DNA of 64,000 nt. Origin: Trebouxia sp. TZW2008. Taxonomy: Eukaryota > Chlorophyta > Trebouxiophyceae > Trebouxiales > Trebouxiaceae. Under the pieces are notes generated by a model. That model was not told where the DNA came from, did not search any database, and was given only the letters and a program-made list of their open reading frames with translations. Location: positions 62,001 through 126,000 of the forward strand of contig BDIU01000091.1 of the NCBI GenBank assembly GCA_002118135.1. The letters are read 5' to 3'. Made by a program: the position numbers and the translations under genes. Shown in pieces: positions 33,901 through 45,900 of this stretch; positions within the stretch are counted from its first letter, which is position 1; each line of letters opens with the position of its first letter.

Positions 33901-36900
33901 GGATTATCATGATGGAATATGAGGCATGTTACTTGATATGCTATTTGATGATGATGCTGTAGACTGTTTCACTGTACCTGCAGCTTTTCAGTCTGTTCTG
34001 CATTGCGGCGGAACATGAGCTCATGCCACTGACACCGTTCCCTTGCCTCTGCCAGCTCAGCAGCCTCACTCCACAGCGCCCTGGGGGCCGTGCCCTGCTG
34101 GCCTGACCCTGCAGGGGCACTAGTCCCAGGGGCGGCGCCCTGCGGCCCCGCTCCTGTTGGGGCAGTTGCCCCAGGGGCGGCACTCTGCTGCCCTGCCCCT
34201 GCTGTGCTGGGCGCTGCCCCTTGGGAGGCAGCAGGACCTTGTGATGAAGAAGGAAAGGCGGAGGAGATTCCCTCTTGTACCTCCTGGGGGGTAGCAGGGG
34301 TGTGGGGTTGGACCCCAGCCCTCAGCTTGGCCACAGCTGCTTTGAGGGAGGCAAGGGTGGCTGGTAGATGTCTCCAGAAGTTTGCCTGTTGAAACAAGTC
34401 ATCAAAATAAGATTTCTTCCTTATTTTCCCAGCACTGTAATTCGTAGTGGCAGCAGCAGACATTTGATGGCAAATGCAGCCTCTGTGCAAAGCAGCACTT
34501 GCTAGCAGAGGCCCTGGATGCTGAGACTGATGCTTCTGTCATCATGTAGCAGACACGCAGTGATTGTGCAGCACACCTTTTCAGCATGGCCAGCAAGAGT
34601 AGCAACAATGGCCATTCGCTGACACATGCAGCCGCCGGTCAGCGCAGCGCTGTTCGCATTCCTTCCAGTTGCCCTTGTTGATGTTGTCCTTATAATTGTC
34701 AAAGATAGCTTCCTGTTCATGCAGCGAGAAGCGTGATGCTGGGCTTGTGCAGCTGACCTCTTCAGCATCTCAGCAATAGTGGCAACAGCAGCCATTTGTT
34801 GGCAGATGTTACCATTTTGCAGAGCAGCGCTGTACATGTCCTGACACATGACCCTTGTGGCTGTGCAACTGGAATTGACTGCGATTCTGACTGTCCGCAA
34901 AACATGATACAGGGCTGTGCACCCTACCTCTTCAGCATCAGTGGCAACAGCAGCCATTCGCTGACAGATGCGACCACTTTGCAGGACAGCGCTGTATATG
35001 TTGTGACATATGGCCCTTGTTGCTGTGCAACTGAAATTGACTGCAATTCTGACTGTCCACAAAACATGATACAGGGCTGTGCCTGAGGACCCTACCTCTT
35101 CAGCATCTCCAGCAACAGTGGCAACAGCAGCCATTCGCTGACAGATGCGACCACTTTGCAGGACAGCGCTGTACATGTGCTGACACATGGCCCTTGTTGC
35201 TGTGCAACTGGAATTGACTGCGATTCTGACTGTCCGCAAAACATGATACAGGGCTGTGCCTGAGCACCCTACCTCTTCAGCATCTCCAGCAACAGTGGCA
35301 ACAGCAGCCATTCGCTGACAGATGCGACCACTTTGCAGGACAGCGCTGTATATGTTGTGACATATGGCCCTTGTTGCTGTGCAACTGAAATTGACTGCAA
35401 CTCTGACTGTCCACAAAACATGATACAGGGCTGTGCCTGAGGACCCTACCTCTTCAGCATCTCCAGCAACAGTGGCAACAGCGGCCATTCGCTGACAGAT
35501 GCAACCACTTTGAAGAGCAGCGCTGTACATGCGCCATTCTGCAGCATGCAGCAGGGCCCCCCCAGCTCGCATGTGGGCCAGGGCTCTTAGCACCAGCCCT
35601 AGACTGGCATTGTAGGTGTGCCTTGGAGTTAGGCCTACCATGTTGTCACCTGTAACAAGACATCCTAGCTGTGTAGCGCATTCCAGAAAAGCACATCATG
35701 TTGTCATCTGCAAAGGGCACCCTATCTTGAACTAAGCAGAGGTACGGTGCGTTTCAGGTGGCTCGCAGCAGGGCTTCTCCAGCGCATATGTGGGCCTAGG
35801 CCCTTAGCACCAGCCCCAGACTGGCATTGTGTGTGTGCCTTGGAGTTAGTCCTACCATGTTGTCATTTGTAAAAGGACATCCTGCCCTGAGTGAGACAGA
35901 AAGCGCATGCCACCGTAATGACATGTATCATGAGGCATCAACAACAGAGATGCAGTACGTCTCAGGTGACTGGGGGCAAGACTGGCCACACGGCACAGCA
36001 TGCAATGCTCCTACAAGCAACTGGTGTTGTATCTGCGCGGCTTGTCTGGCCATGTAGCTAGAGTTAGCCACATACGGCCACAGACAACACTTTTGTCGTT
36101 GTCAAGCTTCCCGTCAATCATCATTCAATGCGAATGATGTCATTACGTGACTTTGGACTGTGTAAGAGCTTGCCCAACATCATGATGCAGTATCAAAAAC
36201 ATGATTGGATGTCCCTAGTGCCCAAAGACACCGACAATGTGCAGCAAATGCAGGATTTCTGGCATGTGTGTGCGCCAAGTGAATAGCTGGGCCCTGAAGC
36301 CTGCCTGGCACGGGATTTTTAAAATGAAATAAATGAATCTGCAAAAGCTGAGAACTTGCCTGGAATGTTGGCTGGGATGGTCCCTGAGGCAGAACTTTGT
36401 GCTAAGGTTTTGGCCAGCTCCTCCTTGCTTTTGCTGCCAACCCTGGCTAGCCGCCCTGTGACATAGCCAAGACATTATGCTTTGATGCCTGAAGTATGTG
36501 AGATCATGGCACAGCATTTGTATCTGAAGGTGTTTTCAGCTTTGACGGGAGTAGAAGCTTTTGGCGGCACTCAGTCAAACATTGAGATGAGCATATGGCT
36601 GTTTCCCAAGCAACAAGACAAGACAAAGCACTTTGATAATTAGCGCTTGCAGACTGGATTGTTAGTTGCAGGTCACAATTCACTACAATGACTGTTTCAG
36701 GTACCTGTGACTTGCAAGATGAGTTGCTGGTTGCAGTTGATGGCACTTACGAGATATGCCTTTTACAGAAAAGATGCTGTCGCCGTCTTCAGATTTTCTC
36801 TGAGCCTGTTTCTGAGTCGCCCCATGCATGATATGTGCAGGGTCCCCATCTTTTCCTGGAGACTGGTTTCCAGAAACCCCAAGCTTTCCCGGGGATTGAG

Positions 36901-39900
36901 TAGCATCCCCAGCTGCACCTGGGGACTGGGCAGGGCCAACTGGGGACGGCCCAGGGCTGGTTGCAGCAGGGCCTAGGGCTCCTGAACCCTCCCACCCATC
37001 ACCAGAATCATTGAAGGCATCTTCATACAGAGTGGGAATGGCGTCTAGGGTGTTACGCCGCAAGTGGTTCTCTGGACTGCCCTCTGCCCAGTATGTCAGT
37101 TCCTGCAGTGAGTGCACAACCGCTGAGTCAGTACAGGTGCAAATGTGCTGAGGATGGCAAGATCGTCATGTTTGATAAATGTGGTAAGATCTGCTGCAAA
37201 AGCAGAATACATGCAACATCACTTCAAGTTTCAAAGCCCAGGTAGGCAAAGCAGCGTCGGCCTTGGAACAGTTTCCAATAGCTATGCAAATGCAAAATGT
37301 TGGCCATGCATACAGCTGCTCTTCTGCACCCCTCAAGTATGGACAGATCATTCACCAGTTTCAGCCAGTCAGCAAATGCTTGCATGCCACGCAAACTTCT
37401 TCACAAAGCTTGGCAACTTGACTGTTTGGCAAGTACTCAAACAGGTTGCTTTGCTGCAGACCTCAGCAACAGAACAAATCAGGACAGGGGACTCATCTAC
37501 CAACCTGAGCCTCTGCAGTGGCCATCCTGTGGGGCGCAGCATGCCACGCCTTCTGAGCCTGCTCAGGGAACAGCGCCCACACAGCGCTCTCCAGCGCCTG
37601 CTCATCACCTAATGAGGGCTGCGTCAGCTGCTGCAGCAGCTGCTCTGGCACGCCCTGCTGCAGTAGCAGGCGCAGGAGAAGAGCCCAGGGGCGGGGCAGC
37701 AGCAGGCTGGACCCCAAGGCCTGGGGAGGGGACAGCACCCCCTGCAACATCGTGGACACTAGTTAGTAGACATGGATCACCTCATACAACATAATAGACA
37801 CTGGTCAGTAGACATGTATCACCCCCTGCCTGCCATAAAGTAGATACTAGTCAGTAGACATGGTTTACACCCTGCAACACATTAGACACTAGTCAGTAGA
37901 CATACATCACCCCCTGCAACACAGTAGACAATAATCAATATACATATATTACCCCCTGCAAAACAGTAGGCACTAGTCAGTAGACATAAATCAACCCCTG
38001 CAACACAGTAGACAACAATCAATATACATATATTACCCCCTGCGAAACAGTAGACACTAGTCAGTAGACATGGATTGCAAGAGAAAGCAGCGTACACGAG
38101 CCACATGGAACCCCCTGCATGCAGCATCTGCCTGGTTTTGATGAGTTGCTAGCTTAAATTAAAAGAACTTCATGCCATATTTTGGTCCATCCAACAAGCA
38201 TGTGTTCATAACTGTCTGCAGGTTGCATTTCAGGGCTGGAGAAGGGCTAGCCCCCCTTGCAGATACCAGATGGACAATGTGTCCAACATTGTGCCAACAC
38301 GCTTTTCAGACAAGCAAGCATTGAGTCATGATAGCAGTGGTTGAAGAAGTAGAGCCCAGGGGAGGGGCATGCTGGACCCCAGGGGCTGAGGGAGGTGGTG
38401 GGACTTAGCATCACCTGGGGATAGGGCCAGGAGCCTCCAAGTAGGTGTTTGAAGGCTTGCATGCGTTGCTTGCGGCTGCTGTGCTCCACAGCCTGGCTGG
38501 TATCAGCAAAGGCCAGGCTCCCGTCCTCTAGTGCGAGGGCTACCACAGCCCCGCCCCCCACGGGTTGGGGCAGGGGGGCCCAGCTCAGGTCTATCACCCT
38601 CCCCACCTTTTGACTGCTAGCCACTGTCACTGGACCCTGCATGGAATTGTGACTATGATGAGAAGGTTGAGGGGCAGGGTCCTGGCTGGCAAGGGCAAGG
38701 GCCACAACAGCCCCAGCCCCCACGCGATGGGGCAGGGGGACCCAGTTCTGGTCTATGACCCACCCCACTTTCTGGCTGCTGGCTATTGTCGCTGGGCTCT
38801 GCATATATAGGCTATGCACAACACAATCAGCATTCATACACGTGAACAACCTGCACCTTGCACGAGCGAGTCAATACCAAAGCAGCCATGCTTTGCATGA
38901 GTATGCATACATGCACAGCCTGTGTCTCACCCTGGACTCAGTTTCCTCAATCACAGAAGGGGTCGCCAAACAAGTGACTGCAAGCCAGACATCCAACAAA
39001 GAGATACACAGGTTTTATATATAGGGAGCAAGAAGCGTTGCAATGGCAGAGGAGAGCAGTGCCTCGCCGCCCGCAGCTCATTTCTGGAGTCCAGCTCCCA
39101 CACTCCAACTGTGCCATTCACAAACAGGCAGCAGACGCGGGCACTAAGTCTCTGGCTTGTAGAAGGAGACTGAAAAACAACCCACACAGTCAAACACACA
39201 CATGCACCATGCAGATGCAGGGGTTTAGGTCATCAGGAACAACAACAAAAAGGAAAGCTTTTGCACCGCACGCAGCTCATTTCTGGAGTCCAGCTCCCAC
39301 TCTCCAAACGTGCCATGGACACAGAGGCAGCAGATGCGGGCACTGAGGCTCAGGCCTGTCAAATTGTACAAGAAGTGAACAAATAACCAAGAAGGAAAAC
39401 ACAAAGAGGCATCATGCAGCCGTAGGGGCCAAAGTTGGTCCTGACACTCGAGAGAAACCAACTTCACTGCACGCAGCTCATTCCTGGAGCCCAGCTCCCA
39501 CACACCAAAAATGCCATTGACAAAAAGGCAGCAGACGCGGGCATTGAGGCTGGGGCCTGCTAGACTACAAAAGGATTCAGCAAATGGATGAGAAAGTTGA
39601 ATACAGATGCAACATGCAGATGTAGGGGTCCAAGTCATCAGGAAGAACAACAAGGAACTCTTTCTCACCGCTCGCAGCTCATTTCTGGAGTCTAGCTCCC
39701 ACACTCCAAATGTGCCATTGACAAAGAGGCAGCAAACACGGGCACAGAGGCTGGGCCCTGTCAGGCTGCCAGCCACATGGTCCAGCTGACTGCAGATTGG
39801 TGGGGCAAAATGCATGCGCCTCACAGGGCCCTGCCCTGTTGCAATGCTTGTCACCCGACCCCTGTATGAGAGCAGCAACACAGTCAGCATACACTTGAGG

Positions 39901-42900
39901 GCCTTATGTGATCAGCACAGTCTGCATACGCTTGTAGAGTCAATGAAGTCGTCCGGCTGACTGCAGAAGAGAGTGACAATGTGCGTATGTCTTACAGGGC
40001 CCTGCCCTGTTGCACAACTGGTCACATGGGCCGTACATGAGGGCAGCAACATAGTCAGCATACACTTGAAGATGATTAGCATAGTCTGCATATACTGTTA
40101 GATCGCCCAGATTGTCCAGCTGACTGCAGGTGGGAGGGGCAGAGGGCATGCGCCTCACAGGGCCCTGCCCTGTTACAATGCTTGTTACATGGCCCCTGCA
40201 CACATGGAATGCTTATGTGTCTGCAATTAGGCACATGATCCAGCTGACTGCAGGTGGGAGGGGCAAAGTGCATGCGCCTCACAGGATCCTGGCCTGTTGC
40301 TATGCTCTTCACTCGTCCCCTGCATGAAAGCAGCAACACTGTCAGCATACAATTAAGGGCTTACATTCAGAGCAGTCTGCACACACTTGTCGGGTCAGCA
40401 CAACTGTTCAGCTGTCTGCAGGTAAGCGGGGCAAAGTGCATGCGCACCACTGAGTTGCGCTCTGCTGTGTTGTTTTTAATACAGTCCCTGCATGGGTGCC
40501 AGAATTGAGAGATCAGTTTTCATACACTTTTACCATCAGGCAGACAGTCCCTCAATTGCGGCTAACATGACATGTGCAGCACTGGATGCTTGCGGTACAG
40601 CTGTGTCTGCCACTCTATAACATAGCAAAGCAGCAGTCAAGCAGGCATACAGGGCAGTCAGGAAGGTGGTGTCACACCAAAAACGCTCCAATACTGAAGG
40701 GATGACATGTTTCATTCTCTTTGACTTTGTTTTTTCTCACAGAAGAGCGTGCAGGAAACAGACACAGAGCAGTGGGACTAACGTGGTGGTGTCCCATTTG
40801 TTGAGGTTGCCGTCTGCATCTCCCAGCAGCACCAGGTGGCCCCAGGCCGCGATGGTGGTGCTGTGTACTTCACCACCGCTCAGCATCCCCCAATTTGGCC
40901 TCTTCGGCTTGCAGTCTGACACCTATCGCCACAATTTTGCACAGTCTTGCTTATCTCAATGAAACCACAGTGTACTTCATGATGTCTGTAAAATGTAATG
41001 GTGACGTGCATCTCCCGCCCGCACAACATCTCCCTTGTTGATCTCCTTGACTTGCAATCTGACACCTGCCGCAACAGCTGTCAACACTGTGCTTGGCTGA
41101 TTTTGAACATCTGCAATATGACCCATACAATAAGGACAGCTTTGCAAATTGTTTGGCATTTTGGCATTCAGCATGTATTTTGCAGTCATCTCTTGCCATG
41201 TTACAGGTAGACAACAGGATGGGAGTGACCCTGTTATTGAGAAAATTCTCTGCAGACTTGCATGCATGAGAACTCAATGTACATTTGATGGTGAGGATTG
41301 CCCAGCATCCCTGGACTGCAGGACCCCAACAGGACCAATCCCCAGGTATGAGCGGCAACTGAACTCAGTATTGAATGCAGTTTCTGCATTCTAGCATGCA
41401 TGCCTGTCTAGTATGTAAGCATGCAGCAAGCATGCATGCAATGCAAGTGACATGAGCCAGCATCATGTACAGACTTTCAGCAAGAATGCATCTGTTGGTG
41501 TGGCTTGCCTTGCGGCCCTTGACTGCAAGGACTCCAACTCGACCATCCCCCAGGGCAAAGGCCAGCTTCTCTTCCACCTGCTCCCCAGGGTCCCCCCCTG
41601 CAGCCTGCGGGGTTGTCCCCTCGTCCTGCTCAGCAAAATACCCCTGCAGTCATACAAACAACAATGTGTGTATGGGCCTCACAAGATGGCGGATTGCTGC
41701 CAAAGCCGCTTTTGGCATGTTTTGCATGCAGTCAACAAGAGCACTCTGTTCAGCGAAGCAACCCAAACGATAAAAGCAACATTATGTGAAAAGGGCATGG
41801 AGTTTTGCATGCATAACCTTGTGCATTTGAGTATGAAGACTTGATTGCTTGCGCCGGCAAGGGCTTACAACATTATCAGGGGAATAAATGAAAGAGATGC
41901 TGAGGATCCTGGAATCACCCCCATGATGGGTTGCTGCAACATTTGCAATACAGCTCAAGCGACAAAGATGAGTAAAACCCTCCATGCAGATAACAGCGCT
42001 GGCATGGCAACAGCGTAAAAAGGGCAACTTCATGCAGAGTCGTATGGTCTAAAACTGCAGCTCAAGCCCAACGCATTGCAGCTCAGGTGTGCAAAGGATG
42101 GCATAAAGTGACTGCAAGGGAATAGTTGCCTCCTGGCAAGGGGTGGGCGCTTCCGCACCATTCACTTAGTGAGGGCAACAATATTTAAGCAAGTTTCAGC
42201 ACGCAAGAAAGAGGCACAAGGGTTCGCTTGCAATCCCTGTCAAGCTATGCTGGCTCCTGTTTCACTAAAGCCCAAGCAGGCAAAGCACAACAAAAACTGA
42301 CCGCAAGGGAGCGCTCTTTGGCAAGGGGTGAGCGATCCCACACCATCCACTTGGCAGGAGTGAGGGTGTCTGTCCCAGTATGCAGCATGTCACTGGGCAG
42401 CACCCACTCCACAGCTGTAAATGGCAGGTCCAGTACCCGCACCCTTACTGGCCGAGTGGCACCCCCCACCTGCGCCCCAGCATGATTATGGTGGGCCAAT
42501 TCTATTGATCATTTGCGTGCCCTGTGAGCAGCATGTCATTAGGCAGCACCCACTCCACAGCAGTAAAGGGGAGGTCCAGGACCCGCACCCTAACTGGCCG
42601 GGTGGCACCCCCCACCAACATGTGCATTGTTAATCGAGCCTGTTGATTCAGGTCGTGCAGCATGTTGCTGGGCAGCACCCACTCCACAGCGGTAAAGGGC
42701 GAGTCCAACACCCTCACCCTTACAGAGCGAGTGGCACCCCACACCTGCATTGCAGTACGCAGATCAGTCAATGGCACAAGGTGAGCATCCTGGACCATCC
42801 CCTTGGCAGGGGTGAGGGTGTCTGTCCCAGTGTGCGGCGTGTCACTGGGCGGCACCCACGCCACAGCTGTGAAGGGCAGGTTTAGCACCCTCCTGCTCAC

Positions 42901-45900
42901 GGGGGCGGGTGGCTCCGCCTACCTGCACCTCAGCATGCGTATGGTGGGCCAAAGCTATTGATTATATCCGCATGTGTGGTATGCTGTGTATGCAGCATGA
43001 TGCTTGATGGCGCCCACCACATGGCTGTGAAGGGCAGGTCCAGTACCCTCACCCTTATGGGCTGAGTGGCACCCCCAACCTGCACCCCAGCATCGGCACT
43101 AACGCCAGAATGCAGCATCAGAGCGCATGAACCATGCACACAAGCTTGCAAAACAGTTTGATTGGGAGAGTTAGTGCGTGTCATAAGCAGACACAGTATT
43201 GTGATTGCAATTGCTGTAGGTGCTTTACCGCCCAGATCTCAGAAGGGGCTCCACGCAGCAGGACCAGGATGTAGCGCCCTAGGGACGAGGCCCTGATCCC
43301 CAGCATAGGCGCCCCCTCTGCCCCCACCTCCCTGAAGGCCAGGCTGCTGCGATTGCGGATGTCTGTCACCAGCAGTGTGTTGCGGTAGCCATGAGCTGCC
43401 TTCTCGCTGCTGAAGGAGACTATCCTAGCTGTCGGGCCCAGCCACCTCACTCCTCTCACCACATCCTTGTGCGCACCTGTGTGTCACAGGTCACACTGTC
43501 AGCTTTGCACTTTCACACTGGAAGGCATTACAGTGGCAATGAGCTGGGTCGTGGAAAAGGAGCTTTGCGGTAGCCATGGGTTGCATTTTTGTTGCTGAAG
43601 GAGACTAGCCAAGCTGTTGGTCCCAGCCACCTCACCCCTCTCACCACGTCCTTTTGCGCACCTGTGTCAACAAGAAATCTGGATGTCAGCATTGCAGTTT
43701 CAGTCAAGGAATTGCAGTCAGTCAAGGTATTGCAGCAGTGACGAGCTGCCCTGTGGGATCCAGGAAGCATAGCTCTAGCGACAGCTCATGGCTGAAAAGC
43801 ACAGCTTGTCTACTTGGCCCTGCCGCTTTGCACTTATTGCAACATCCAAATGGCATCCTGCACAGTGGCAGCATACCACTGCAGCAATAAGCAAAGGCTA
43901 ATCTGCCCATGGATTGACATGGATAGAGAACCTGGCATGACAAGGGGCTTGTAGCAGTTTGAGTGAGTTTTACCAGCAACTCAAGCTTCACCTACCTAGT
44001 GAGACTGAGATGGCACTGCTGAGGGGGGTCAAAGCGCCCCTCTGCAGTGTGATCAGCTCCACATTGCCAGCGGAAGTGACAGCAGCCAGCACAGTCACAG
44101 CATCTCCACCCTCCCCGCTTTGGCTGCTAGGCTGATTTGAATCTCCCGCCCAGCCAGCACCCACAGGCACAGGACATACTGAGAAAGTGGTCACGCTGTG
44201 GGGCAGAGTGTGCAACAGCCCCAGTAAGGCTGGCTTGACAGGGGCTGGTTGAGAAAGCCCTGAGGCAGGGGCTGCTTGGACTGGCCCTGGGGTAGGGGCT
44301 GCTTGGGACGGTCCTGAAGCCTGCGAGTTGCTGCTTGATGGGGAAGGGCTCTTGGCCGAGGGCGGTTGGCTTGGCCCTGGAGCGGAGCCTTTATGAGAGG
44401 GCAGAAAGCCATGCAGGGGCACATCCCATTGCCAGACATGACCATCATCAGTGACTGTCATGATCAACAGGGATTCTGCATCTTGCCTTGGTAGTGAGCT
44501 GCCTTCACCTTGTGCTGCATTGGATTGCTGAGAGCTTGTTGATGGTGGATTATTGTTTGTGCTGATGCTTAGCCTAGCCATTGCATCAGATGACTCTGAC
44601 CCTGCTGATGTGGCTTTGGCATCATGAGCCTCTTCATCTTGAACCGCCAGGGATGAAGCGTGCCCAGGGCTGGTGGGCGCATCCCCAGGGCTTTTGCCCG
44701 GCTGGCTGCTGGGCTTGGCAGCTGGCAAGGGCGAGAAAGATGTTGTGGTGTGGTGCCAGGGGGGGAGCAGGGTATTGCGGCTAGGGTCTGTGTTGCAGCG
44801 CAGCCACTGGGAAGCTGCCAGGCAGAGGACATTGGTAGTGGCGTTATTGCTGATGCGAGAGGGGGGTGGTACTAGCCTGTGGATGCTGATCATGGTGTAC
44901 GTGAGTTGTGCAGGATGTCGTTTCCACACTGATACGCTGCCTTCCTGTAATGACACCAATACTTCAGTGCCAAATGCTTGCATGGTGTTGCATGGTATTG
45001 CATGGTATTGCATGGTAAGTCAATCCTGATGATTGTTCCAATGCTAGATCTGTCTGATTGGAAGCAAGGTGGTTTGACACAGCAACAATTTGTTGTGTTC
45101 AGCAACACACGCTACACCATGTCTACTTACAGGAGTTACACAAGCCTCACACTGTGCTTATCATGGTCACTCAAAGTCGGCATCAGCTTCACAGCAGTTG
45201 GATGTCTGTTAGCATGTCCTGCATTGCCACTGCAACTGCAGCACCTAGCGCAAACCAGAAGGATATGCTCCTGCCTATAAGCTGCAACAGAAACCACAGG
45301 TGCATCAAATGGTCATCAGTGTAGCATGTACTGCAACAAAGTCACCTGATGGGAGCAGTAAAGCAGGTCAATGCCCCCCTCAGTGACTCCCCTGCCTATG
45401 GCTTGGTGAGCAAAGCAACCCAGGATGTCCCGGAAGGGGGGCCGGCTGGGGGGCAAGCTGCTGGACGCGGCTGGCTGCCCAAACTCCAGATCAAAGACTA
45501 CCACCTGCATAAATGTAACTTTGCGTCCTGAGCAATCAACAAGACGAAAGGATTACCAACACATCATGCTATGACAGACATGGGAAACAATCTGTCTTGC
45601 TATGATCTAGTGGTAGGAGCTTACGCAAAGGTTTCCATTGCTGAACTTTAATAGGTTGCTCTAGTCACACAGCATGAAGCAAACACACGACCATTCCATC
45701 TTTGCAGTAACACAGATACTGAAGAAGGTCTTGTGTATTTCATCACGCTTGGTAGCCAATGACTGCTTCCAACATCAGTCTGTTGGCATAATGCACCTTT
45801 TCTGAAACCACGCCAGTAGTGGCATGCATTGTCAGCAGCACCCAAAGGGCACATCAGGAACAGCAGGCACAGGCTTAGCTTTGCACCAACATCTGGTCAT

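Noticed and set aside
34502..35641. 379-codon minus-strand open frame that looks like a repeat protein
   Set aside because: It is formed by reading through a 178-bp array of exon-end copies. Only 35450-35649 joins its neighbours in phase.
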